Shown piece after piece: positions 24,201 to 33,373 of a stretch of DNA of 64,000 nucleotides. Below the pieces are notes generated by a model. That model ran no database searches and was not told the origin of the DNA. It saw only the letters and a program-made list of their open reading frames with translations. Position numbers and translations under genes: made by a program. Within the stretch, counting starts at the first letter, position 1; every line of letters begins with the position of its first letter. The stretch is from Scatosoma sp045658805 (GTDB taxonomy: Bacteria; Bacillota; Clostridia; Christensenellales; Borkfalkiaceae): assembly GCA_045658805.1 (NCBI GenBank), contig JAZOVQ010000053.1:14707-78706 (forward strand). The letters are read 5' to 3'.

Positions 24201-25248
24201 TTTCCACGTAAGGTTTCGCCCACGTACCATCGTTTTGTTTATAGAAGGTTACGTCTTCCTGCGTTTCATACATCATGTATACGGGGTTGCCGTTTACTTC
24301 AAACAAGCTGGTCATTGCTTGTGCAGGGAACAACGTACCTGCGGGAATGGTAATCGCTTGCGCGTCTGCTTCAGGCGTACGAATTACGAACGAGAAGTAG
24401 CCTGCGCCATCAGCACCAAGGTTGTACAAACCATAAGGTTCAACCTTACCTGCAACGCCGTCAATCAAAATGGTGTTTGCGTAACGGTTTGCCGTGTATA
24501 CGCTCGATTGATAGTTGGTTTGATTGATTTCCCTTTGTTGACCGTTGCCTGCATAGTCGTCACCCTTCAAGGAGATACCAAAATATGCATTGCCATACGT
24601 AGCGTCCCAGCTGGTTACGTAATCCATCGCTTCTACTTCCGTTTTACCTACGGACATAATACCGTACGCTACGTCCGAATTCGTCGCAACGAAATCGCAA
24701 CCTGCGCGGTATACGGTTGCCGTCGTATCGCCTTGCAAATAAGCATGGCTAGGGATAAGCGCGCCTTCTTTAACCGTCAAGCAGGTATTTGCACTAATGC
24801 CTGCAGCCGTTGCAGCCGCCATATTTTCGCTACCCATTGCAAGGGGAATCGTAATCGTATAATCGGGCTCGCCAGAGTTTAACCAATAAATGTTATCGTA
24901 ACAAGCCGTGCACCCCCATTCCGCCAAGGTCTTTCCGCCGATTTCAATGTGGTTAAAGAAATCCAAGCCTCTAAGTGCGCCAGCCAAGTCCCCCGCACCT
25001 GCGTAAGACTGTTGACTTTCGCCCGTCCAGTCGCATTCGCCAAGCGTCAAACGGATTTCAAAGTTACCGTTGCCGTGCCAACCTGCTACACGTCCGAGCA
25101 TTGCAATATTTTTCGTAGAATAGCTTACTTCTTCCGCATTTACAGTTACGGTGTTGTCAGGAGCGGAAGTTGCACACGCCGTTGCGCCTGCGCCAACGCC
25201 TACAACTGCGCACAAACCCGCTAAAAATAATTTATTAAACTTTCTCAT
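21229..25248 (-). CDS. Large cell-surface protein with paralogous repeat domains, helical repeats and a C-terminal membrane anchor
   Basis: 1339 residues, no known function. The signal region ends GATACATS, a possible lipobox (Cys26) or plain signal peptidase site. Residues about 35-480 hold repeated beta-rich units, each ending in a pattern like IPAGTLFP...NPVYMMYE...DVTFYK. This stretch is closely similar to the start of the 36555-42449 protein. A first set of about 70-residue helical repeats (LEAYKAEVEYFVEQVAER...AAIDGL) follows, then a second set of the beta units (about 700-995), then more helical repeats. An acidic D/N/E-rich linker leads to KAGCMGTVTG, one hydrophobic helix and KKKKED. 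It is inferred to be displayed outside the cell for adhesion or ligand binding. It sits within the ABC-transporter locus. Confidence 0.8.
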   Translation of the reverse strand: MRKFNKLFLAGLCAVVGVGAGATACATSAPDNTVTVNAEEVSYSTKNIAMLGRVAGWHGNGNFEIRLTLGECDWTGESQQSYAGAGDLAGALRGLDFFNHIEIGGKTLAEWGCTACYDNIYWLNSGEPDYTITIPLAMGSENMAAATAAGISANTCLTVKEGALIPSHAYLQGDTTATVYRAGCDFVATNSDVAYGIMSVGKTEVEAMDYVTSWDATYGNAYFGISLKGDDYAGNGQQREINQTNYQSSVYTANRYANTILIDGVAGKVEPYGLYNLGADGAGYFSFVIRTPEADAQAITIPAGTLFPAQAMTSLFEVNGNPVYMMYETQEDVTFYKQNDGTWAKPYVETATEITSVKVSGSEADNFTIFKLGTHDYPETLDNYGGDVKSVEDFLVNTNFYTHVLINDVAIGSSNEAFLNVWGNKGAIAVRTTAGLTATKITILAGCQIPSYNALSTGSREVYVTTEDVVFYKVGDEFISFSGYAEQKGLELELYKAGMFREAEEAQRLAIVAEAKVAMNEADTQELIDSIFANATAQINLLKTEGEYAAEENAALGAAKDAAKAELEAYKAEVEYFVEQVAERAALVEAGLVAIKDALTIEDVNAELADAKAAIDGLQTKAEAVAIASEGLDAYKSAEGYFREEQAAERATIVATAKEQLATAENATKIEEIVADAKARIDNLLTAAEYYETKDSAFIARIEDFYMNTGNLILRVTIGDADWTERMDNVAYTADDGSSLAELFDKLGFFDHVKFGDKTLRELGCVAFYDNAYDLDAGEPDHIITLHLSMGKDNLEAAVANGLSKATSVTIMEGALIPSHGYLQHTGDVVYRAGASYVTTQSGFAYGIESTAQVKIESVKYVQGHDGVCGYFGISFEGDDYYGDGTELAVNPNYYFDNKFSETILLNGLEGLVGYYGLFNLGEEGVGYYAFQVFLTADELQSITIPAGTLFPTRAMTTLIGINGNPVYIMYEVAEDIVLYKTDLGYVTYADYAAAQLNDYKAGMFRDAEEAERVSIITAAQEAIANAANNSEVDVIIENTKAAIDALKTAAQYADEELANDKQAAVAEIETYKADVVYMDEQAAQKAELVAAGVAGVAAAADLEAIANAVATAKTAIDGLVTREDVITAAVADVEAYRADGVYNDEEAAVRAGIIETFIAALDNVTAQADVEALVASAKADLDEVKTVDQLEAEELAAAKETANETVNDLKRDIDFDLYSEDNVELINDLFTAAKAAIEAAETVEEVEAAVEAFETALEEVPQNNGGEMPDEEDTSDDENEATDSENNENADDDNADDNADDNNGGTKAGCMGTVTGLTGGALALGMAAVALLKKKKED

Positions 25249-25293
25249 TGTTTATTTCCTAATCCTTATTTTTATTATTCAGCAACGTATTGC

Positions 25294-27057
25294 TTATTTT
25301 TTAGGCCAAACGCCTTCGCCCGTTTCCGCCAAGGAAGCGTTGACAAGCGTACCATTTGCTTGCAAGCCCGTGAATACTTCTTTCATTTGATCGGTATCAC
25401 CGATAAACAATGCATAGGAATATTCAAGAGGTACAAAGTCGATCATTTTACGTTGAATACCAGGGTTGATATAGCTGTAATTGATGGTCGAATAGCTAGG
25501 AACCAACTGCGATTCGTCAAACGAGAAATAACCCGTGTGATATTTACGGTTGGTTTCTTCTTGGAAGTAGCTAGTAGATTTACGTCCGCGCGATGCGATA
25601 TATCTATCTGCATTGGGCAAACAAATACCTACACCCCACTTGTTTTCGTTTACAAACGCGCACCAGCCGCCGTTTACCATTTTACCTTTGATACCGTAAT
25701 AATATTCAGAGCCAACAACCTGCGTTTTGCTTTCTTTAATTTCGCATCTACCGTTTTGTTCGCCTACTTCTTTATCGAAGATAACCCCTTGCTTGGTTTC
25801 GCAATAGAAATAATTTAAGGGATATGCGAAATAGGTTGCGGGCGTTTCCTGCATGGATACGGATACGCCGTCTACCCCCGTGAATTGCGAGAAATCGGTG
25901 TACAAGTTGTCTACCATCAAAGCGCCGCTTTCATCGAAGTAATAGGTTACTTCCATATAGCCGTTAGCTTGAATGTTGGTGTAGAAGAACCATTCCTGCC
26001 CTTTCATCTTTACGTAAAGCTTGTCGCTTGCGTATTCATAATCGATGATTTGAGGGGTATGACCGCCGAAGTCGCCGCACTGAATGGGGTTGTAGATAGG
26101 CTTGCCCGTTTCCGTGATACCTTGATAATACGAATCCTTATCTTCGGGATCATAATCGGGCAAGTAGCCGTTTTCGTCACTAACGTTCAAATAATAGGAA
26201 GGTTGTACTTCACGGCCAAGGTCGTAAATGTTAACCAAGTTTACGCAATCGCTGCCTACCTGCGATACGAAATCGGGATCGACGTCACGGTCAATACAAA
26301 TGTTACCATCGCTGTCCATATATTCGTATACGTCGTCTTCCAACTTTTCAAGGTAGGTGATACAGCCGCCGTAATAAGGCGAGGTACCAACTCTCGACGA
26401 GCCGTCGCTTACGTACCATTCTTCCACCGTGTTCAAGGTACGATCGGAAATGCTTGCCGAATTGAACTTGAACGTACCCGTTTTGGTCGAGTCTACGTTT
26501 TGGAAAGAAATGGATACAAGCGTCTTTTCATATGCGCCTTGCGCACCGATACGGAATGCGTCCAAGAAGGTCTTAAATTCCGTTTCGCCTGCCGCAATGA
26601 AGAACTTTTCCGAGTTGGTTACGCTGGGATCTTCGTTGCTTTCATAATTGATATAGCCAACCAAGTCTACGTCCGTTTCAATATCCAGCTTCAAGTAATT
26701 TTTATTTTTCAAATTACTGCTGATTTCATAGGTCACGCAACCATTTGCTTGAGGATTTTCGGGTTCATATTGCGCAAGCGTTTTTTCCGTGCCGTCGGAG
26801 AACACTTTGGTAAACTTATAATTTTCCAAGGTGTAAGGCGCGGAACTTACGCCGTCAAACAAGGGGTTTCCCAAAGGCGAAACCTCGTCTTTGGGGAGTT
26901 CCTCGTTGGTAATATTGTTGTTACCCGAATTGTTATTACCCGTCGAATTGTTATTGCCGGTGCCGTCGCCCGTCGTGTCGCCGCAAGCGGCCATGGATAC
27001 AGACAACAAGCCTGCAAGCAATAAGCAACTTACTTTTTTAAAAATTTCTTTTTTCAT
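25294..27057 (-). CDS. Secreted lipoprotein, possible carbohydrate-active domain
   Basis: 587 residues with a clear lipoprotein signal (LLSVSMAACGD) and an asparagine/glycine/threonine linker (residues about 28-50). Residues about 75-205 look like a beta-sandwich of carbohydrate-binding type (CVTYEISSNLKNKNYLKLDI, VGYINYES). The rest contains NIYDLGREVQPSYY and NPIQCGDFGGHTPQI, which resemble motifs I recall from uncharacterised secreted polysaccharide-acting proteins; I cannot name the family. It overlaps nothing and starts one base after the upstream lipoprotein gene stops. GGGGGT serves as ribosome site. A role in binding or trimming the imported glycan is inferred from the neighbouring transporter. 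Confidence 0.72.
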   Translation of the reverse strand: MKKEIFKKVSCLLLAGLLSVSMAACGDTTGDGTGNNNSTGNNNSGNNNITNEELPKDEVSPLGNPLFDGVSSAPYTLENYKFTKVFSDGTEKTLAQYEPENPQANGCVTYEISSNLKNKNYLKLDIETDVDLVGYINYESNEDPSVTNSEKFFIAAGETEFKTFLDAFRIGAQGAYEKTLVSISFQNVDSTKTGTFKFNSASISDRTLNTVEEWYVSDGSSRVGTSPYYGGCITYLEKLEDDVYEYMDSDGNICIDRDVDPDFVSQVGSDCVNLVNIYDLGREVQPSYYLNVSDENGYLPDYDPEDKDSYYQGITETGKPIYNPIQCGDFGGHTPQIIDYEYASDKLYVKMKGQEWFFYTNIQANGYMEVTYYFDESGALMVDNLYTDFSQFTGVDGVSVSMQETPATYFAYPLNYFYCETKQGVIFDKEVGEQNGRCEIKESKTQVVGSEYYYGIKGKMVNGGWCAFVNENKWGVGICLPNADRYIASRGRKSTSYFQEETNRKYHTGYFSFDESQLVPSYSTINYSYINPGIQRKMIDFVPLEYSYALFIGDTDQMKEVFTGLQANGTLVNASLAETGEGVWPKK

Positions 27058-27058
27058 G

Positions 27059-29755
27059 TTATACCCCCGTTTCGATCGAAATCATACGGATTGCAATTTC
27101 CTTACCGAGGAAGCCTAAATGAACTTTACCCAAATAGGAACCGATATATTCGGTAGGAATAACGATCGTTGCAGTAGACCATTCGTAATCTGCCATTTGA
27201 CTGTCAATCGCGAAATTAAGCGCTGCATACGCTTTGTTGCCTTCGTCAGGGTTGCCCGTAGCTTTGTTGGTGAAGCCTGCGGTGAAATCAAGCGTATTTA
27301 CGTCCGTCTTGTTTTGATATACGATCTTAATTTCGGTTACGCCCGTCAACAATACGTTTTGCGTCGTATGAGGAATGGAAAGATGTTCGCTCATAAGTTG
27401 CGAAATACCGATATAAAGCGCTGCGGACAATTTTTCCTTCGTAGGATCCTTCTTGAAGATGGACGCCTTCAATACGCTATCATATTCGTACGTATTCGTG
27501 ATTTCCCAATCCCACGTCTTATAAATATCGTTATAAGATTCGTAGAAAGGCAAGCCCGTTTCGCCTGCGGTGTAATCGATGCTCTTAAGCAATACTCTGC
27601 CCGTACCTTCGAAGGTCAAGCGGATTGCTTCTACCGAGCCGCGTTCGTTACGTTTAAGAGGTACGCTTACGCTGTTGTTGATACCCTTTTGTTCGGTATC
27701 CAATGCATATACGTAATCGGAAGTGAATTCGCCGTTAATCTTAAATGCAACCGATACAGCCGTTACGTTAGAATCGGGATACAAATAATATTGAAGCACT
27801 GCGTTGCCGTAGCCGTCGGTCGTACCCTTATACGTTCTGTCAGCCGACGTTACGGTTGCGCCGCTTTCGGATACTTTGAACAACGTACCGCTTCTATTGC
27901 TTTCAAAGCTTACGTCTACCTTGTCCGTAGAAGCCAAACCGAAACAGTATTTATCGTTGAGGTTGACGCCTACCGAATCGTAAGGCATAAATTCGGACAT
28001 TTGAATGTTCTCAATCAACAATGCGTTGTCCACGCCGACGGACTTGTAAACAATTTCAATCTTGGAAAGCGTGCCTTCCATACCATATTTGCCATACAAG
28101 TTTGCCGTGTAGGTCTTGCTTTCTTTCATGCGTTGCGCTACGGCAATGTCCGCCGTTACGGGGATACCAATGTTGTTATATATACGTACCGTTATCTTGC
28201 CTGCATAGCCATAGTTACGCAAGGTAATTTCCAAAGTGGTCAAGTCACTCAAATCAATCACTTTTTCATCGGGAACGGTCAAGGTGAAGCCGCTGGACGG
28301 ATTGCCCTGCGCTCTGCCTGCCACTTCGTTGTTTGCGTGGAAAAGCAAACCGTTGCTCGTTTGAAGCACTTGCGCGTCGCCGTTTACGCCCGTTACGGTG
28401 TTGCGGTTTTTAGGGAATACAAGCCCTTGGGGATCTTCCGCTTGTTCCGCAGACACAGCTTCAAGCGTTTGTTCGCTGGTGTTTGCTGCGTCGGTGAGCG
28501 CTTGTTGCACTTCGCCGCTATCCTCTACCACAACTTCGTGTGCAATACCTTCAATTGCCTTAATCAAGAATACGTTGGACCAATCGTCCTCGTTTTCATT
28601 TTTATAATTTACTTGGAAACGGAAGGTTGCAAGATAAGGCGAGGTACCCCAAATGGAATAACCGTTTTTATACACTTCGTAGAAGTTGAAATCAACGTAC
28701 GTCCATTCGGCTTCTTCCGCCATTTCAATTTGGTCGTCGCGAAGCGCGATACCGCTGCCAACGCCGCTACCCGTATAGTTGGGATAACAGAAATCCTGCG
28801 TGTACGTTGCGCCCGTTTCCGAATAGATATTGTTTTCGGCATCAAGCATTGCCGTGAAGTAAGCGTTTACTTCCGCCGCCTTACCAAGGTTTTTAAACCA
28901 AACGCGAATGGTTTGCGATTGCGTGATATCCAATGCCAAGCAAAGCTCTACGTAACCGTCACCGTATTTGGGTTGATAACCAAAGTTTACGTACGTACAC
29001 TTTTCTTCCACTGCGCCGGTGGGATATTCGGTAATAACGTCGTAGCTTTCTACCCAACCTTCCGATTCTACGATATTGCCGCTTGCGTCCGTCGACGTCG
29101 AACCGATGTACGCTACGAGATAATCGCTAAGGCTGCTGGAAGGCAATTCCCCTTCTTCGGTGTGGTCACTCATATAAATACCAGCCGAACGCTTTATGTG
29201 CAAAGCGGTGTTGCCTGCAATAGGATTGTTGTAATCAAATGCGGAAGTATATTCGCTGTCCAAATAGGAACCGAGATACTTAAAGCCTTCTACAAGAGAC
29301 GCGTCTTCTTCCACTTTATCGCCTTTGAAAACCAATTCCTCTCTAACAAGCGCGCCGTTTACGTAATAGGAAACCGTATATTGTTCAACCCATTTCGCAT
29401 ACAAGGTCATATCCCCTTCTACGCGGTCGTTTTTGAAATCCCAAGGTTCGGTGCAAGCCGCGTCCTTATACCAGCCGTAAACCTGCAAATTGTCGGGGTT
29501 TTCGTCCGAAATGTACACTTTAGGTCTGGATACGCGCTTACCGATGCTTACCACCTTGTCTTTGACAAGGTTGGTAGCAAAGGTCGTATTTACGTCAAAT
29601 TTAATGGTTGCCGAGGTTGCGGGCGTATCAAGCGAAACTTCGCTGGACGTAGATTGCTCGTTGCCCGTCGTGTCGCCGCAAGCGGTTGCCGCAGCCGTCA
29701 CACCAATCAGCATTGCCACGCTCAAAAGCGCTGTCAATAATTTTTTCTTTCTCAT
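27059..29755 (-). CDS. Large secreted lipoprotein with InlB-like repeats and beta-sandwich domains
   Basis: 898 residues. The signal peptide ends AAATACGDTTG (lipobox cysteine). Two InlB/Listeria-Bacteroides type repeats follow (KVYISDENPDNLQVYGWYKDAACTEPW, TLYAKW, then YTVSYYVNGALVREELVFKGD). The long remainder consists of several beta-rich stretches without a family I can name, such as VNFGYQPKYGDGYVELCLALD, LTTLEITLRNYGYAGKITVRIY and VTEIKIVYQNKTD, which look like carbohydrate-binding jelly-roll modules. It is encoded directly after the MalG-like permease (15 bases) and is translationally close to the next lipoprotein gene. It probably binds glycan on the cell surface for the ABC transporter; this is inference. 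Confidence 0.72.
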   Translation of the reverse strand: MRKKKLLTALLSVAMLIGVTAAATACGDTTGNEQSTSSEVSLDTPATSATIKFDVNTTFATNLVKDKVVSIGKRVSRPKVYISDENPDNLQVYGWYKDAACTEPWDFKNDRVEGDMTLYAKWVEQYTVSYYVNGALVREELVFKGDKVEEDASLVEGFKYLGSYLDSEYTSAFDYNNPIAGNTALHIKRSAGIYMSDHTEEGELPSSSLSDYLVAYIGSTSTDASGNIVESEGWVESYDVITEYPTGAVEEKCTYVNFGYQPKYGDGYVELCLALDITQSQTIRVWFKNLGKAAEVNAYFTAMLDAENNIYSETGATYTQDFCYPNYTGSGVGSGIALRDDQIEMAEEAEWTYVDFNFYEVYKNGYSIWGTSPYLATFRFQVNYKNENEDDWSNVFLIKAIEGIAHEVVVEDSGEVQQALTDAANTSEQTLEAVSAEQAEDPQGLVFPKNRNTVTGVNGDAQVLQTSNGLLFHANNEVAGRAQGNPSSGFTLTVPDEKVIDLSDLTTLEITLRNYGYAGKITVRIYNNIGIPVTADIAVAQRMKESKTYTANLYGKYGMEGTLSKIEIVYKSVGVDNALLIENIQMSEFMPYDSVGVNLNDKYCFGLASTDKVDVSFESNRSGTLFKVSESGATVTSADRTYKGTTDGYGNAVLQYYLYPDSNVTAVSVAFKINGEFTSDYVYALDTEQKGINNSVSVPLKRNERGSVEAIRLTFEGTGRVLLKSIDYTAGETGLPFYESYNDIYKTWDWEITNTYEYDSVLKASIFKKDPTKEKLSAALYIGISQLMSEHLSIPHTTQNVLLTGVTEIKIVYQNKTDVNTLDFTAGFTNKATGNPDEGNKAYAALNFAIDSQMADYEWSTATIVIPTEYIGSYLGKVHLGFLGKEIAIRMISIETGV

Positions 29756-29770
29756 TTTTCAATACCCTTT

Positions 29771-30682
29771 TTATAATTTTAAGCCTGCGGCAAATTCGCC
29801 ACTCTTGAAATACTTCATCGAAATAACCGTCGTAAGAATCAAAGGCAAGGAAGCAATGAAATACATTGCATACGCCGCGCCGTATTTGATTTCACCCGTT
29901 GCTACCGACGAATACATAATGGTCGTAATCGTTTGGTTGTTGTCCATAATCAAACTTGCCCACAAATATTCGTTATAGATACCCGAGAAGCAACCCACGA
30001 AATAATACAATACAATGGGAAGCGCCAAAGGAAGCGTAATTTTCGTGAACAAAACCAAATCGTTTGCGCCGTCCAATCTCGCGCTCTCGTACAGGGATTT
30101 GGGCTGTTGACTGAAGAAAGTTCTAAACAGGAACATACCCGTAACCTGCGCGCCGCCGACCATGGGAAGCAAATAGCCGAAATAGCTATCCCCTACGCCG
30201 AAGGTGTCGCGGATAAGAGGAATCAAAATAGGATAACCGATGATCGAAGGCACCAAAAGCACCGAAATGAACATCATGAAGATAAATTCTTTAAAATAGA
30301 AATTCTTCGTTACCAAGATATACGCCAAAAGTGCGCTGATTGCCGTTTCCAAAATAGCGCCGATAAGCGCAATCAAAATCGTCTTCCAATAGAAGGGCGA
30401 CAGTACGCTCCAGGCTTTGGAGAAGTTTTCTTTTGCCGCTTGACCGATTTCCGATAAAATGGGGAAGCTAAACGCGTCTACCTTTACTTGCTCGTCAAGC
30501 TTGAACGAGTTGATTACCGTCAAGAACAAAGGCAAGAAGGAGAACAGCAAGCAAAAGATAACCACGACGAGGATAATCGTTTGCGCCAACGGTTTTTCGT
30601 GGGGCATACGCAAGCCTTTCGTCTTAGGAAGCTTTGCGGGCTTGGTAGGCATGGTGTTTTCGTATTGTTGTACGTTTTCCAT
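29771..30682 (-). CDS. Carbohydrate ABC transporter permease (MalG-like)
   Basis: 303 residues, an integral membrane subunit of a sugar importer of the CUT1 type. It has an N-terminal cytoplasmic tail, a first helix (TIILVVVIFCLLFSFLPLFL, about residues 33-52), an external loop with FSFPILSE and WSVLSPFYWKT, and five more helices. The ATPase-docking EAA loop is LYESARLDGANDLVLFTKITLPLALP (about 195-220). It ends SGEFAAGLKL, the typical MalG-type terminus, where the C-terminal tail follows a KYF(K)xG motif. GGAGG precedes the ATG. It lies one base after the MalF-like gene, so the two form the heterodimeric channel. No ATPase gene is present in the window. Confidence 0.93.
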   Translation of the reverse strand: MENVQQYENTMPTKPAKLPKTKGLRMPHEKPLAQTIILVVVIFCLLFSFLPLFLTVINSFKLDEQVKVDAFSFPILSEIGQAAKENFSKAWSVLSPFYWKTILIALIGAILETAISALLAYILVTKNFYFKEFIFMMFISVLLVPSIIGYPILIPLIRDTFGVGDSYFGYLLPMVGGAQVTGMFLFRTFFSQQPKSLYESARLDGANDLVLFTKITLPLALPIVLYYFVGCFSGIYNEYLWASLIMDNNQTITTIMYSSVATGEIKYGAAYAMYFIASLPLILTTVISMKYFKSGEFAAGLKL

Positions 30683-30683
30683 A

Positions 30684-33293
30684 TTACAAATCCTCCCCCA
30701 TCGTTTCTTTTTTCTGGATCTTGAAGTTTGCGGCTACCGCAACAAACAAGAACAAGAAGATAAGCGTTGCGTAAGCACTGGCTTTACCGTAATCGCCGTG
30801 AATCATCATGGTTGTATACATCGTTTCTACCGGCGTCGTCGTACCTGTCGAGGCAAGTATGTACGTTCTTGCATAGTTTTGTACGGACGCGATAAACGTC
30901 ATGATGAAGATATACTTAATTTGAGGCATAATCAAAGGAATGTCAATGGACACGAAACGCTTTACTATGCCCAAGCCTTCCAATCTGCCTGCTTCGTGAT
31001 ATTCGGACGGGATATTCATCATACCGCCGTAGAAAATCAAGTAACCGCCGACAAACGGGAAGCTCATGAAGATCAACGCCCAACGCGCGTAATCGGTATT
31101 CGTCAAGAATTCGATAGGAACGTCCGCGCCGATCAATTGGTTCAAGACACCCGTGTTGCCATAGATACCCGTACGCCAAATCAACATCGTTGCCATGCTG
31201 GGAATAATGCTGGGAATGAACATCAACGAACGAATCCAGTTGGACGCCACTTTGTTTCTAATCAAAATCAAAAGGAAGGCAAAAATCAACGGAGGTACGA
31301 TACAGAGCACCAAGTCGAATACCAAGAAGAACAACATGTTTTTGATAGACAACCAGAAGCTGGGCTCGTTAAGTACCTTGATATAGTTCGCAAAATCGTT
31401 CCATATCCAAGCAGGTTTTTCCTGCGTGTAATCGAAGAAGGACATTGAAATTGCGCCGATTGCTTCATAATAACAGAACATGAACAACAACGCAATGAAG
31501 AAGCTCATCGCCAAATAGATTTTCTTGTTCTTCTTCAAGTCTTTTTGAATTTCTTTCACTTTGTACAAGGTGCGTTCGTTCTTGGTTGCCAAGGTAAACC
31601 AAACGCAAAGCAATGCAACTACAATGGCAAGCACGAGGAAGGTGAAGAACAAAAATTGCGTCAACGATTTGTTTTCAAACTGTTCGGGTTGATAGGTACA
31701 TGCATACAAGGTGTTGGTGGTGTTTGCACTCCAGTCAACGTTGGTGACCTGTCTTAAAACGTGCGTCACTTTGTTGTCCTTGTCCCCCGTCAACGTAATG
31801 ATATCAAAGTCCGCATCAAAGGTGTGCGTCATTTGATAATTAGCCATATCGTTGAGATTCACGATAGAAACCGTTTGTTCGTTTTCAAAACGCAAATACA
31901 GGGTATTTGCAAAATCGTTAATCGACAAACCGTTGCCAAACGTGCTAAACTTTCTGTTTTCGCCAATGTCTACGGAAGTGATCTTCGTTGCGATATCGCT
32001 AAGGAAGGAACCGCTTTCCGCTACGTCAATTGCACTCTTGTTTACGCTGTACAGCGAGCCGTCTAAATTGTCGGCGTAATATACCGCTTTATTCTTCTTC
32101 GAATATACGATACCGCTGATATTGCTGTCACCAGGATACAAAATGGAATAATATTGCGAATCCACGTACTGTCTGTCTACGAGCAAGTTTCTCGAAGCGC
32201 TGTCGTACGATTCGCACCAAGGATTTTCGGCAACGAAAGTTTCGCTAATAGCGTCTTTTGCCTTATCCTTTGCATTCTTATTTTCTCGGTTATATTTGGT
32301 GGTGGTTACAAGCGTTTTATACACGTTGGAAAGAGTTTCTCCGTCCGCCGCCGCAAGTTCCGCCTCGGTAAGCGTATTGCCTGCATGCGCACTAAGCAAT
32401 GCGCGGAAATGGTCCGCATACGCCTGCGCTTCCACTTCCTTATCGCGTCCAGCATCATAATATTGCTTTACGTTATCCAAATAATCGAATTCTTCGCCGT
32501 TTTCGTCGATATAATCCGCGAGCGTAAGGCTAAGTCTTACGATACCGCCGCCGTTTTTAAACAGGTAAATGGATTCTTGAGTGGCAACGAAGGACAAAAC
32601 CCCCGTCTTTGCCGACGTCAACGGTACAATTTTTTGCGCCGTATCCGTTGCGCCTTCCAAATCGAGATCCCAAAGCTGTTTCTTCTTATTTGCACCGACC
32701 TTCAAGTTTTCAATATCGAAACGATAGACGTAATAATTGTTATCCGATTGCAAAATCAATGCGTATAACAAGCCGCCTTGGTCGTCGTAGCCTTTCAAAT
32801 TCAGCTTACCCGTTTGTGCGGTAGCCAAGCAATAATCGTCCGTTACGCTCAAGGAAACGCCGTTGTCGATAAGCTTGAAAATGTTACCGTTACCGTCCAC
32901 CATGAGGTAATAATCCTCGCCGTTTTTACCCGTAACATACTTCGCGCTCCATTGGTTTAAACTGCCTTCCAAAAGCTTGTCATAATCGCCTTTTTCTTTC
33001 AATTTATCCGAAATTTTCGAAAGCGCAAACGTTGACAACTGTTCATCTGTGAACGTGTCAAAACGATACATTGCGGTCTCCGTCAAAAGGAAATAATCCT
33101 CGCCGTTTTCCCCTTCTACCAACGATTTAATCTGTTCGTTGTTCCCAAGCGCTTCCATTTCTTTGCTTGTGGGAATCAATACGCCGAACAAAACCGTTAA
33201 AAGGGTAAAAAGAGCAAGAAGCACGGATAACACAAGCACCGTGTTTCTTGCTTTTTTCTTATCTTGATTTGTTATGCCTACTGCCATGGGCAT
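30684..33293 (-). CDS. MalF-like ABC permease with a very large N-terminal extracytoplasmic domain
   Basis: 869 residues, against about 300 for an ordinary CUT1 permease and about 510 for E. coli MalF. After a first helix (residues about 17-38) there are about 500 residues of soluble, probably outside, sequence. It has repeated short strands such as GEDYFLLTETAMYRFDT, GEDYYLMVDGNGNIFKLI, IYLFKNGGGIVRLSL and KKNKAVYYADNLDGSLYSV, suggestive of a beta-propeller. A second helix follows near residue 555, then a lysine-rich cytoplasmic linker, and the normal six-helix permease core from about residue 605, with the EAA loop EYHEAGRLEGLGIVKRFVSIDIPLIMP. The start could be 33293 or the ATG two codons later; the GGGGG element fits the latter slightly better. 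Confidence 0.88.
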   Translation of the reverse strand: MPMAVGITNQDKKKARNTVLVLSVLLALFTLLTVLFGVLIPTSKEMEALGNNEQIKSLVEGENGEDYFLLTETAMYRFDTFTDEQLSTFALSKISDKLKEKGDYDKLLEGSLNQWSAKYVTGKNGEDYYLMVDGNGNIFKLIDNGVSLSVTDDYCLATAQTGKLNLKGYDDQGGLLYALILQSDNNYYVYRFDIENLKVGANKKKQLWDLDLEGATDTAQKIVPLTSAKTGVLSFVATQESIYLFKNGGGIVRLSLTLADYIDENGEEFDYLDNVKQYYDAGRDKEVEAQAYADHFRALLSAHAGNTLTEAELAAADGETLSNVYKTLVTTTKYNRENKNAKDKAKDAISETFVAENPWCESYDSASRNLLVDRQYVDSQYYSILYPGDSNISGIVYSKKNKAVYYADNLDGSLYSVNKSAIDVAESGSFLSDIATKITSVDIGENRKFSTFGNGLSINDFANTLYLRFENEQTVSIVNLNDMANYQMTHTFDADFDIITLTGDKDNKVTHVLRQVTNVDWSANTTNTLYACTYQPEQFENKSLTQFLFFTFLVLAIVVALLCVWFTLATKNERTLYKVKEIQKDLKKNKKIYLAMSFFIALLFMFCYYEAIGAISMSFFDYTQEKPAWIWNDFANYIKVLNEPSFWLSIKNMLFFLVFDLVLCIVPPLIFAFLLILIRNKVASNWIRSLMFIPSIIPSMATMLIWRTGIYGNTGVLNQLIGADVPIEFLTNTDYARWALIFMSFPFVGGYLIFYGGMMNIPSEYHEAGRLEGLGIVKRFVSIDIPLIMPQIKYIFIMTFIASVQNYARTYILASTGTTTPVETMYTTMMIHGDYGKASAYATLIFLFLFVAVAANFKIQKKETMGEDL

Positions 33294-33320
33294 ACCCCCG
33301 TAAAAGTATTACTTTTTTTA

Positions 33321-33361
33321 CTGTACGCTTTAAAGGCGGCAATCGCCTTTAAAGCGTACAG
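33321..33361 (-). other. 18-bp perfect intercistronic stem-loop between binding-protein and permease genes
   Basis: 33321-33338 pairs perfectly with 33344-33361 around a 5-base loop. The minus strand continues TAAAAAAAG, so this is not a standard terminator. Its place just after the solute-binding gene fits a 3' mRNA stabiliser that lets the binding protein be made in excess over the permeases. Confidence 0.8.
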
Positions 33362-33373
33362 AACTGCTATCTA

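Noticed and set aside
27119..29740. Long open frame (873 codons) on the plus strand opposite the 898-residue lipoprotein gene
   Set aside because: It mirrors the minus-strand gene's codon bias, has arginine/valine/phenylalanine-rich shadow composition and no ribosome site. The minus-strand frame has a signal peptide, domains and operon spacing.
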